From Hygrophila difformis (Eukaryota > Streptophyta > Magnoliopsida > Lamiales > Acanthaceae), in contig JAOANR010000005.1 of assembly GCA_030278955.1 (NCBI GenBank), positions 601,431-665,430 on the forward strand: 64,000 nt of DNA, read 5' to 3'. Shown piece after piece: positions 53,931-64,000 of this stretch. Below the pieces are notes generated by a model. The model was not told where the DNA came from and made no database searches. It saw only the letters and a program-made list of their open reading frames with translations. The position numbers and the translations under genes are program-made. Numbering within the stretch: position 1 is the first letter of the stretch; the number at the start of each line of letters is the position of its first letter.

Positions 53931-56508
53931 TGTAATACCCGAAAATTTTCCAACATAAAATAAATACAATAAATAAATAAGTACAATAAATAAATAAATA
54001 CAATAAATAAATAAATACAACAAATAAATAAATAAAGGTAAGGAAATGAGAAATGAAATTTAACTTAAAAAGGAAGTAAATGAATTTAATTAAATAAAGA
54101 TAAATAAATTGTTACACGTGTACCCGACACCAATGGACTCGAAAACTCGAGTCCAAACATAAATTTAGATCCAAGGGAAATGACGATACGGAATAGGAAC
54201 CCGAAGAGGGCCCGGAAATCGGAATCCGGGAGCATAGAGGGATAGAAGTCCGAAAGAGAGGAGGGAAAGCACGACGGATCGCACGACCCGCCCAGACCGA
54301 AGTCCAGGCGTGGGCCGCGCGGTGGCCGCGTGGTGAAAGGCCAAACGGCGCGCCACGACCGCGCCAACGGACAGATTCGCCGGTTGCGAGATTCACTCGC
54401 CCGAATCCGGATTTTTCGGCTTCGGTTGTATTCCTTCGGCTCAAGACTCACCAAGGCCGACCTTGGACGTCCCTAGGTCGTGCCTATCTATAAATAACAC
54501 CTCTTATCAGCCCCGAACACTTTTCAAAACTCTACAACTCTCTATACGTTCGAAAAACCCTAATCCCGGAGTCGTCGGAGGCACGAAAGCAAGGCGAGGA
54601 CTGCTTTGGACTGTTTTGGACGAAAATCGGGAGATCTCTAACGTTGTTGTAAGTTCTGGTCCATTCAATCTTTTACGATCCCAATCCGAAAACGGATTCT
54701 AACTTAGTTTCTTTCCTCTCTACACCCCGAATTGGATCTAGAACGAAGAACCCGACGAACCGAGGAGATAAACGGTGGACTGGAAGCCACGCCTCCAAAA
54801 TTGACGTTCCCGGACGAATGGAAATCTGTAAGTTGACACTTACATGGTTTTGGGAGTAATTAAAACACTTAAAACTAAAAGCTTAAACAAGAGTTTCGAA
54901 AATCTGTCAACGTGAGATTTTTACCGGCGCAGCGACTTTGTACGATTTTTCCGAACCCTTAAAAGTCTTCAAACGAAAAAACTTAAAACACAAAAAACGT
55001 TTCTAAGGCTTAGGTCTATCTCCTGTAAAATTTTCAGAATTTTTCGTGATTTGGTATCTGAAGTCAACCCGGAACAGGACTGTTTAAATTCGAATCTTGA
55101 ATTTCTTGAAAAAACATAGGTCTGAACTTGATGACGTTTTTGACTAGGGTTCTAGGCTGATTTAGATCTTTAGCCGAACATGAAAGTTATAGATAATTCT
55201 CTTAAGAAGGTGTCTGTAAAATTTCGCTAAATTTGGAGTTGATTTGCTATGGTAGATCTTGAAAATTTTGAAACTGCTGTACATGAAATTCGGACAGATT
55301 TATGTTACTATGAAAATTTATGCTTTTGACCTGTTTCGGTATCTCGGATTGAAAAATTTAAACATGAAAGTTGTTTATCTCGGTGTTTCCGAGTCAGTGG
55401 TAAATTTTCAGAATTTTTGGACTCAAATCTGATTTTAAATTAATTTTAGAGTAAACAGCGGTTTACCGGAGTCAAATCTTGAAATCTTGTTGAAACGATG
55501 GAATTAGCCTTTAAGGTTGAAACGAGTCGAAATCTCATTTTTAATAAATTTAGTGAAATCAAAATTTTTGAAATAAATCCCCTTACAAACTTGATAAATT
55601 AAAATTAGGGGTGAGTGCTCTGCAGGGTGCCCATAACTGCTTCACTTCGTGCCTTTACGGACGATGGTGACCCCGCGCGAAAATTGAGATATGATACTGC
55701 CAAAATGGCATGAGATAGAGAATGTCAACATGGATTTCCCGAGGCTCCGGAGTGGTACTGGGTATTGCGGATACGGTTGCGGCCGCCGGGCTACCAGCAA
55801 ACTTGTCGAGATTGCGAAGCAATCGTGAAATACTTGAAATTACTAAATCTGGGATGTAATGAGGAAATTAAATTAAATTAAGTTGAATTGTTCAGTGTCG
55901 TTTAAATTGTTAAATGTTTTATTTAAATTAATTATGGCTTTTATTTTAAATTGTGCTAAATGTATTATTGATTTGTGCCATGAATTAATTATGCAAGTTG
56001 GTTAGATAATTAAATTGAATTATTTATGGTTTACTATCATGTTTTTATGTAAATATTAAATTAATGGCTTTTAAACCCTACGATCATGCATGTGTTAACT
56101 TACTCAGCAGGTTGTGCTGACCAAACCGTTTATTTTTCCTTTTCCTTACAGAGTATGTGGAATGAACATGAGCACGTTCATGCATGGGGGAATTTTATTT
56201 TGGGAAACTTTATTTTTAAATTCTTGCATTAGACTATAGAACAAACGGGCATGTTTAACCCGTGTTTTGACCATGTCGGTCCTATTTATATTTCCGCTGC
56301 AATATTATACTTAAATATTATTTCCGCTGCATTTTGAGATTATTATTTTCGAATGTATATTACATGGGCTGTTTGCAAATGTTTTAAATATTTTAAATAC
56401 TGAAATACCTAGCCTTGCATCTCTTTAGTAAGCTGGAGAAACCGTGTCTTGCTAGGGAGGTGTGGCGGTGACATCCCGACCTGGGTGACCAAAAACCGGG
56501 GTGTTACA
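53931..56508 (+). mobile_element. TR-GAG-like element 2, 5' LTR
   Basis: 2578 bp, TGTAATACCC...CCGGGGTGTTACA. Near the start is a microsatellite-like run of AATAAATAAATAC units (53950-54037). It has a GC-rich stretch (54280-54380) and a CTGCAGGGTGCCC box (55620) shared with the LTR of TR-GAG 3 (59187). No B-box hairpin array is present. Minus-strand Arg/Ser-rich frames over the GC-rich part are not supported as genes. Confidence 0.9.
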
Positions 56509-56511
56509 AGT

Positions 56512-56525
56512 TGGTATCAAAGCCC
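56512..56525 (+). other. Primer binding site, tRNA-iMet-like
   Basis: TGGTATCAAAGCCC, three bases after the LTR; one mismatch to the initiator tRNA-Met primer sequence. Confidence 0.8.
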
Positions 56526-56928
56526 GACTTATTTTTAAATTAGTATTATTATTTTTAAACTATTATTTTTAAAACTACTAGATTATTATTTTTAAACTAT
56601 TAGTGTTTATATAGAAGCTCAAAATTATTTTTAGCCCAAATTATAATTATTTTGACCCAATATAGAGGTCCAAGGATTTTAAATATTATTTTAAATTTTT
56701 CTTAAGCATTATTTCCATGGAAATGAATTTTTATTTTAAAACCCATGGAAAATATATATATATATATAGTGCATTTATTAATTTTGGGGGGAAATCATCA
56801 TTTGCATTTGCATATTGCATCTCCTTTATTTAAAGAACTTAGAATCTTGGCGAATTTTAACTTAGAATCTTGGCGAAGTTTAACCTGAATCTTGGCGAAT
56901 ATTAACCTAGATCTTTTGCTTGCGCTAG

Positions 56929-57216
56929 ATGGCTAGTCAAGATATGATGAACTTGATGATCAAAATGATGAACGCTCACTTTGACTCCCAACAAACCATA
57001 GAACAAATGAAACATCGTATGGCTCAATTGGAGGCAAATCTGCACCACATGGGCAACTTAAGAGAGGCGGATCACCACCGTATAAACCAACTCGAACGCC
57101 AAGTCCAAACCCTCACTACGCAAAACTTAATACTGAAGGAACATATCGATGCTCATGGACAAGACTTGAACACCATCTTTGACGATCTACTGCCGCCAAG
57201 TTCGGAGGAGGAAGAC
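56929..57216 (+). CDS. TR-GAG 2 internal ORF, N-terminal fragment (coiled coil)
   Basis: 96 codons from MASQDMMNLMIKMM up to the insertion point; later codons of the frame belong to the inserted LTR. Heptad-like pattern (IEQMKHRMAQLEANL, HHRINQLERQVQTLTTQNLI), so a coiled coil is predicted, then an acidic DDLLPPSSEEED stretch. The position after the primer site suggests the start of a gag-like protein, but no gag domain is reached before the break. Confidence 0.65.
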
Positions 57217-60200
57217 TGTAATACCCCAGATTTTTATCAACGTCCAAAGGAATAAAATTTATTCCGATCAATGTCGAAATATCTCCGAGAAGAAGAAAAT
57301 AATTTATCACAATAAATTATTGCTCGGAAATGAAACGCCGATAGATTCAAAATTCAAAATGGAATAAAAGAGGGAAAGAAAGCCCGAAGTCATTCCATGA
57401 ATTGAGTCAAAATAATTGGAATTAAATTCAAGAAGGAAAATAATTCTTATTCCAAGAACCCGTGAAGTCGGAAATAAATTGGAGTCAAAAGACGACGAAT
57501 TGGAAGCCGCCGAACCTTAGACCGACGGACTTAAGATTTCAAACATGAATTCATTTGAGTCGAAATAAATTTAATATAGGAATCCTAACCCGAAAATGAC
57601 CCGAAAAATCGAGCCCGAAAACGTAGGAGGACAGAAGTCCGAAAGAGAGGAGAAAAGGCCCGACGGAATGCACGGCCCGGCATGGACCGCAGCCCAGCCG
57701 GGGCTGGCGCGGTGGCCATGCAGTTTTACCCTAAAACCGCGCCAAGGGCGCGCCATGTAGCAGTGGGCGATCACATTGCGCGATTTCGGGGATTTCTTGC
57801 CATATTTCGACCCCCGACTTTGGAAACTCGATCCCGGTTGATGGAAGGTGTATATTGGCGGTTTTGGAGGACATATGGCTGATCATTTTTCAAGACACTA
57901 ACCCTAGCAACCCCAAAAACACTCTCCAACTCTCCATGTTCTTCCAACACCCGAAAACCACCAACTTCGAACCTTCCGATCACTTTCCGACGAACAAACC
58001 GGAGAAAGGAGGACGTGGAGAGGAAATATTCAGACCCTAGATAGTGGTAAGATGAAGTCTTGAACTTCGTTTCATAGTTTTCGTCGGATTTAGATTCTAA
58101 CTTATGGTTTTTATTCTCAAAAACACAAATCGGAGCCAAAGGAAGAAGAATCGACTTGAGGAGATTCGTTCGTGACATCCCGTAGATTCCGGACGACCCC
58201 GTGACCTCCTAGACATCATCCCCACTGTAAGTTAATGTTTACTTGGTTTTGGGTGACTTAAAATGCAACCAAACATATGGATTTAATAACTCTAAAATAT
58301 GTCAACACGAAAAACCCTCGGCGCAACAATTTTGTGTGAATTTTTCGAACCCTTAAAACTGCTCAAACGGAAAAACTTAAAACATGATAAATGTTTCTAA
58401 GACATAGATCTAGTTTGTGTAAAATGTTCATAATTTTTCATTGCGTTTTGATATCCGAAAACGGCCGAGAACCAACCTGCCTTGAGAGTCGAACTTGAAA
58501 CTGTGACAGGTTTGAAATCGAACCAAAACCCCTATTTCGAGAGTTCAAACCTAAAACCTCAAAACTAGAATTTTAATCCTAACACATAAATCTAGGTTGT
58601 GTAAAAATTTCAGACATTTTCGTTGATGTTTGCTATCTCAAATTGCATCGAATATAAACTGTTTTGACAACACGTTTTCGAAATCCGCCTGTGAACATGT
58701 CCGAACTTGATGAGCCTGTTTCTATATTTTATAGTTCGATTTGATCTTTTCAATCTAAATAAAAGTTGTAGATAATCATGTCTAGTATGTGTGTTTAAAA
58801 TTTCAGAATTTTTGGAGTCCATTTGATACGTCAAAAAGTCGATTTTCTAAACTGTGTTAAAACTGCCACCAGACAGTGAACTATTTTTGCATTAAACTCG
58901 ATTTTTGACATGTTTCCTCAACTTATTTCGAAATTGTTAAAACACGAAAGATGTTCGTTAGGGTGTTTTTGATAAACTGTGAAAAATTCAGATTTTTCGG
59001 ATTTGAAATGAGTTTTTAAATTAAAAAGGCGTAAACTGTGACGCCAAGTTACTTTTAAATCGAGAGATTTTGAAATTTCGAAACAAACGGCCGAAGACTT
59101 GAAATACGATACATCTATACTTTTGAAAAATCCCGTTATACTAAATCAAAACGTTATTGAGATACTTTGGTGGAGGGCGAGTGCCCTGCAGGGTGCCCCT
59201 CTAGCCTTCTTGGCGTGCCTATAATGGACGTTAGATACTTGCATGAAAAACTTGTGAAATTTTGCAAAACTTGCCCTTACCTTGCGGGTTCGATTCCCCA
59301 AGGCGTATGTTTTCCTGCGGGTTCGATTCCCCAGGATGTGTGTTGATTCCTATGGGTTCAATTCCATAGGATGTATTTGAGTCCTTGCGGGTTCGATTCC
59401 CCAAGGGCGATCGTTTGTTTTCCTGCGGGTTCAATTCCCCAGGACGTGTGTTAATTCCTACGGGTTCAATTCCCTAGGATACGTTTAAACTCTTGCGGGT
59501 TCGTTTCCCCAAGATCAAATCATATAAAATCATACTGAACAAAAGTGAAAGAATGAAAATGCTGAAATACCTAATCGTGAAGTAACGGGAAAATTTTTAA
59601 GACGTGAATGTTTTCCTTATTTAAGTTATACTTTTAAATTATGCCTTGCAATTAATTTACCATGTAATTTAAATCATGATCACGTGAAATCCTTGTGTTA
59701 AATTATGCCATTTATTTATTAGACGATGATTAACTCAAATTGTGAATTACCTACAAGTATGTTTCTATCAAATTTAAATAAAGGCTTTGAAACCCCTTGA
59801 TCATATTAGGTGTTAACTTACTCAGCATGTTTTTGCTGACCAAACCACATTTCCCCTTTTTCTTTCAGAGTATGAGGATTATGCATCATCATATGCATAC
59901 ATGGGAACATTCGGGAAAAACTCTATTTTAAATTCCGGCATTTAATTACAACTTGCATGAACGGGCCTGTTTAACCCGTATTTAGGCGATGTTGGCCCAG
60001 TATTTAAATTTCCGCTGCATTACAATTATATATATGTAAATATTACATTCCGCTGCAACTTTGATATTTTTATTTTTAAATTATATTACAATGGGCTGTT
60101 TGAATGATTTAAATTCTGAAAAACCATAGCCTTGCATCTCTTTAGCAAGCTCGGAGAAACCGTGTCTTGTTAGGGAGGTGTGGCGGTGACATCCCAGCCT

Positions 60201-60225
60201 GGGTTATCAAATCCGGGGTGTTACA
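57217..60225 (+). mobile_element. TR-GAG 3, 5' LTR
   Basis: 3009 bp, TGTAATACCCCAG...CCGGGGTGTTACA. Contains a GC-rich stretch (57660-57760) with CCGCGCCAAGGGCGCGCC, the CTGCAGGGTGCCC box (59187) and the seven-unit B-box hairpin array (59280-59515). Small frames on both strands around 57570-58180 recur in the 3' LTR but have no domain. Confidence 0.92.
59280..59515 (+). repeat. Seven-unit B-box/T-arm-like hairpin array in TR-GAG 3 LTR
   Basis: Loops start at 59289, 59322, 59357, 59392, 59430, 59465 and 59500 (33-38 bp apart). Loops are TTCGATT, TTCAATT or TTCGTTT after GGG. Arms are CCTTG/CAAGG, CCTG/CAGG, CCTATGG/CCATAGG, CCTTG/CAAGG, CCTG/CAGG, CCTA/TAGG, CTTG/CAAG, so stem letters change in compensating pairs. 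Units 1, 2 and 4 match the B-box consensus GGTTCGANNCC exactly. There are no other tRNA arms. Confidence 0.87.
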
Positions 60226-60228
60226 AAG

Positions 60229-60240
60229 TGGTATCAGAGC
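60229..60240 (+). other. Primer binding site, tRNA-iMet type
   Basis: TGGTATCAGAGC three bases after the LTR end. Confidence 0.9.
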
Positions 60241-60846
60241 CCGGACTATTTTTAAAACTATATTATTATTTTTAAACTATTACGAGTATTATTTTTAAAC
60301 TAGTATTATATTTAAAAATCCATTATTATTTTTAAACTAACATTTTTTAGCCCAAATTTTTTTCTAAGCCCTAACTTTTAGCCCAAATTTATTATTTTAA
60401 ATTCCAAACCTTTTGAGCCCAAAATTTATTTTTCCTAGCCCAAATCTTTAGCCCAATATTTAATTACTATGTTTGCCCAATTATTTTGGCCCAATAACCT
60501 TGTTTTTACTTAAAGCCCAAATAATTTATTTCCTTCGGCCCAATATAGTGGCCCAAACCTTTTATCCTTATTTTAATCTATCCATGGAATAAATTTATCT
60601 TTAAAACCCATGGATAAATAAATGCATGCATTAAATTTTTATTGGGGGGATTACATATGCATATGCATACATAAATATTTGTGCTAACCTTTTTATGTGA
60701 ATCGTTTGTGATACATAACCTTCTCACTCTAATGTTCGACTTGACCTTGAGTCTTGACTTAGAAGCGCTAACTTGAGACTAAACTTTGCCTTAGTCCTAG
60801 ATCTTGATCACTTAGAAACTCATCTTCGCGCGCTTAATAACAGAAA

Positions 60847-61955
60847 ATGGCACCTAAAAAGAAAACTGAGGAAGGTAAGCCCAAACGACACTGACACTGA
60901 CCTCCCAAACGCACCTAACAACAATGAGGTTCCTCCGAACGTAGGAGATCGAGCGCCTTCTATACCCAACAACATGGAAGAACGTCTAAGGACTATGGAG
61001 GAGGTCCTTGTGGCATTAGGAAATGCTGAGGTGCATAGAGCACAAACAACAGTACCCCCACCAGTAGCCCAAGTCAACTACTTGGCATTGGTAAACCCCT
61101 ACAACCCACCACACTATGATGGGCAAGAGGATCCCGCCAAACTAAGGGGGTGGATCCGTACCTTTGATAAACTTTTGGATGCTATCAAATACCCTGACGA
61201 GGAGAAGATATACGTGGCGACCTACTACTTAGGAGGTGAAGCCGATGAGTGGTGGCAAAACCTTCAAGCGAATTCAGAGGAAGACGAAGAAGCCTACGCC
61301 TGGGAAGAACTTAAGGAGGTTTTAAGGGAAAGATTCTACCCACTGAGCACTAAGACTGCAAAATACGAGGAGTTCATCAACCTCAGACAAGGTGCACAAA
61401 CAGTACAAGAGTACTACACCAAATTCAAGGAATTGGTGCGATTTGCTACGAGGATAGTACCAACCGAATCTGACAAGGCTCAGAAATTTGAGATGGGTCT
61501 GAACCTTAGTATCCGGGAGATACTTGCAGTAGTACAATTCACAAACCTGCAGACGGTTTATGATCGAGCTGTAGCAATTGATCGAGTCCAACAACTGAAG
61601 CGCAAAGGAAATGGGGAGTCGAGCAAGGGCTCGCAAGAATTTGAGAAAAAGAATCGAAACAATAGCGATGGCAATTTTAGGAAGAATAAATAATGGTCAA
61701 GCTGGGTTCAATGAGCCAAAGGAGAATAAGAATAAAGGTTTCAATAATGAGAGAAACGGCATACGTCGTACAGTCATACCACGTTGCCCGCAGTGCCACC
61801 AAGCCCATTTGGTGCGCGAATGCCCAAGGCGCGGGACTTGTTGTAGATGTGGTGGGGAAGACCACATGATTAGAGAATGCAATGTTCGTGAGGAGATGAT
61901 TGAGAAAAGGCTAGATTTGGTAAACCCTCAATCAGAAGAGCCGCAGGACGATTGA
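60847..61955 (+). pseudogene. TR-GAG 3 gag, two frameshifts
   Basis: Homologue of the intact gag at 22891-24048. The ATG frame (MAPKKKTEEGKPKRH) ends at TGA 60892; the gag core continues one frame over (MEERLRTMEEVLVALGNAEV, PPHYDGQEDPAKLRGWIRTF, EADEWWQNL, VLRERFYPLS, FEMGLNLSIREIL) until a stop at 61691; the zinc-knuckle part is in the third frame from ~61690 (CPQCHQAHLVREC and CCRCGGEDHMIREC) to 61955. Both breaks are small indels. The lysine-rich N-terminus and missing protease match TR-GAG 1. Not translatable as one protein. Confidence 0.9.
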
Positions 61956-62373
61956 ACGACATCGATCAAGCGGACTTGCCAGCTCAGTGAGAAATGATTG
62001 TATACAACGTTACCCAACCCTGAGTCAAACCGATCCAACAACAGTTATGGGGACATAACTGTAACCTTAAGGGGAGGAGGATGTAACGACCCGAATATTC
62101 TAATTCGAATATTTTGTATTTCAAATAAACAAATCCAAATTGTTTTGAACTACGTCATGGCTTGATCCCTTCACAGGGTACGTAGGCAACTCGGAAATTT
62201 CAATTCTGGGTTCAGTCAAACAATAATCAAACAACAAACAATCAACAATCGAACAATAATTCAATAACACAATATCGCAAAATAATAAAATAAACAAAAG
62301 GACCCTAACTCTTAGCGCGAGAAAAGCCGAAACACAACTTCGAGGACGAAGTTGATTCTTAAGGGGGGTAGAC
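61956..62373 (+). other. TR-GAG 3 3' region with two polypurine tracts
   Basis: AAGGGGAGGAGGA (62069-62081) is directly followed by TGTAACGACCCG, an LTR-like start with no LTR behind it, in the same position as the pseudo-junction of TR-GAG 1. Then follow the hairpin AACTTCGAGGACGAAGTT (62336-62353) and the working tract AAGGGGGGTAGAC (62361-62373) before the true LTR. Confidence 0.75.
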
Positions 62374-64000
62374 TGTAATACCCCAGATTTTTATCAACGT
62401 CCAAAGGAATAAAATTTATTCCGATCAATGTCGAAATATCTCCGAGAAGAAGAAAATAATTTATCACAATAAATTATTGCTCGGAAATGAAACGCCGATA
62501 GATTCAAAATTCAAAATGGAATAAAAGAGGGAAAGGAAGCCCGAAGACATTCCATGAATTGAGTCAAAATAATTGGAATTAAATTCAAGAAGGAAAATAA
62601 TTCTAATTCCAAGAACCCGTGAAGTCGGAAATAAATTGGAGTCAAAAGACGACGAATTGGAAGCCGCCGAACCTTAGACCGACGGACTTAAGATTTCAAA
62701 CATGAATTCATTTGAGTCGAAATAAATTTAATATAGGAATCCTAACCCGAAAATGACCCGAAAAATCGAGCCCGAAAACGTAGGACATAAGTCCGAAAGA
62801 GAGGAGAAAAGGCCCGACGGAATGCACGGCCCGGCATGGACCGCAGCCCAGCCGGGGCTGGCGCGGTGGCCGCGCGGTTTTACCCTAAAACCGCGCCAAG
62901 GGCGCGCCATGTAGCAGTGGGCGATCACATTGCGCGATTTCGGGGATTTCTTGCCATATTTCGACCCCCGACTTTGGAAACTCGATCCCGGTTGATGGAA
63001 GGTGCATATAGGCGGTTTTGGAGGACATATGGCTGATCATTTTTCAAGACACTAACCCTAGCAACCCCAAAAACACTCTCCAACTTTCCATGTTCTTCCA
63101 ACACCCGAAAACCACCAACTTCGAACCTTCCGATCACTTTCCGACGAACAAACCGGAGAAAGGAGGACGTGGAGAGGAAGTATTCAGACCCTAGATAGTG
63201 GTAAGATGAAGTCTTGAACTTCGTTTCATAGTTTTCGTCGGATTTAGATTCTAACTTATGGTTTTTATTCTCAAAAACACAAATCGGAGCCAAAGGAAGA
63301 AGAATCGACTTGAGGAGATTCGTTCGTGACATCCCGTGGATTCCGGACGACCCCGTGACCTCCTAGACATCATCCCCACTGTAAGTTAATGCTTACTTGG
63401 TTTTGGGTGACTTAAAATGCAACCAAACATATGGATTTAATAACTCTAAAATCTGTCAACACGAAAAACCCTCGGCGCAACAATTTTGTGTGAATTTTTC
63501 GAACCCTTAAAACTGCTCAAACGGAAAAACTTAAAACATGAAAAACGTTTCTAAGACATAGATCTAGTTTGTGAAATTTTCATAATTTTTCATTGCGTTT
63601 TGATATCCGAAAACGGCCAAGAACCAACCTGCCTTGAGAGTCGAGCTTGAAACTGTGACAGGTTTGAAATAGAACCAAAACCCCTATTTCGAGAGTTCAA
63701 ACCTAAAAACTCAAAACTAGAATTTTAATCCTAACACATAAATCTAGGTTTTGTAAAAATTTCAGACATTTTCGTTGATGTTTGCTATCTCAAATTGCAT
63801 CGAATATAAACTGCTTTGACAACACGTTTTCGAAATCCGCCTGTGAACATGTCCGAACTTGATGAGCTTGTTTCTATATTTTATAGTTCGATTTGATCTT
63901 TTCATTCTAAATAAAAGTTGTAGATAATCATGTCTAGTATGTGTGTTTAAAATTTCAGAATTTTTGGAGTCCATTTGATACGTCAAAAAGTCGATTTTCT
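62374..64000 (+). mobile_element. TR-GAG 3, 3' LTR, cut by window end
   Basis: First 1627 bp of the LTR, matching 57217 onward with small indels (e.g. GTAGGACATAAG versus GTAGGAGGACAGAAG). The part that would hold the B-box array lies outside the window. Confidence 0.92.

Larger units (their letters stand above)
53931..57216 (+). mobile_element. TR-GAG-like element 2, left part, interrupted
   Basis: 5' LTR (53931-56508), primer site (56512) and a start of internal region with a coiled-coil ORF, cut at 57216 by TR-GAG 3. The remainder and 3' LTR lie beyond the window. Same LTR family as the minus-strand solo LTR at 37612-49098. Confidence 0.85.
57217..64000 (+). mobile_element. TR-GAG element 3, truncated by window end
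   Basis: 5' LTR 57217-60225, tRNA-iMet primer site, a single frameshifted gag, polypurine tract, and a 3' LTR starting at 62374 that runs off the window. It is inserted after GAC (57216) of the TR-GAG 2 ORF; the left target site would be AAGAC (57212-57216). No pol. LTR copies differ by about 20 positions over the 1.6 kb visible in both. Confidence 0.9.

Noticed and set aside
57771..58178. 135-codon minus ORF, repeated at 62925-63332
   Set aside because: Present twice because it lies in an LTR; basic, low-information sequence with no domain, opposite to element transcription.
59280..59515. CRISPR-like array of palindromic repeats
   Set aside because: Plant nuclear DNA, spacers of ~12 bp that are similar to each other, no cas genes; the repeats lie inside an LTR.

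Overview
This window is nuclear DNA of a flowering plant, almost certainly a eudicot. The evidence is the set of plant LTR-retrotransposon lineages (Athila-like, SIRE-like Copia, chromovirus-derived TR-GAG, LARD-like), plant B3-domain gene remnants with GT-AG introns, a Stowaway-type MITE and a low overall GC content. I cannot name the species. About 85% of the window is transposable elements in nested stacks; roughly 9 kb looks like ordinary host sequence.

Layout. (1) 1-32149 is a large LARD-like retroelement complex with long LTRs and no recognisable gag or pol. It holds the end of a 5' LTR (1-2451), a tRNA-Asp-type primer site, internal domain copy 1, a truncated middle LTR (5065-7506) carrying a MITE and other small insertions, internal domain copy 2, and a full ~4.5 kb 3' LTR (27624-32149). 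(2) A gag-only TR-GAG element (10456-26917, TSD AAAAA) sits in internal copy 2. (3) A pol-less Athila-like element (11114-20384, TSD TTTCC) sits inside the 5' LTR of that TR-GAG element. Its LTRs are nearly identical, so it is the youngest insertion here. (4) 32150-37611 is host DNA: a SIRE-like solo LTR (TSD CATAC), a broken double-B3 gene on the minus strand, and an inverted duplication of a Plus3-domain exon. (5) 37612-49098 is a minus-strand solo LTR (TSD AAAAC) split by an 8.9 kb SIRE-like Copia element (37928-46859, TSD AATCC) with gag, pol and a third ORF, all carrying stops. (6) 49104-53930 is host DNA with a second, paralogous B3 gene remnant. (7) 53931 onward is a TR-GAG element of the same family as the solo LTR, in plus orientation, interrupted at 57217 by another TR-GAG element whose 3' LTR runs off the window.

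How they work together. Most of the elements appear non-autonomous: the LARD has no coding capacity, the TR-GAG elements carry only gag, and the Athila-like element has gag plus protease but no reverse transcriptase, RNase H or integrase. They would depend on enzymes from relatives elsewhere. The only pol in the window, the Copia one, has three in-frame stops, one frameshift and a substituted integrase catalytic Asp.

Most unusual signal. The LTRs of two different TR-GAG elements carry an array of short hairpins, period about 35 bp, each with a loop matching the Pol III B-box / tRNA T-arm consensus (GGTTCGATTCC). The stems covary (CCTTG/CAAGG, CCTG/CAGG, CCTA/TAGG), and both arrays fit the same ~210 bp, seven-slot frame. 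Other notable structures are palindromic AATTCGG/CCGAATT arrays in the LARD, a cluster of CGTCA/TGACG motifs in its middle LTR, and the Plus3 inverted repeat. All homology statements come from reading the sequence by eye; no database search was run.
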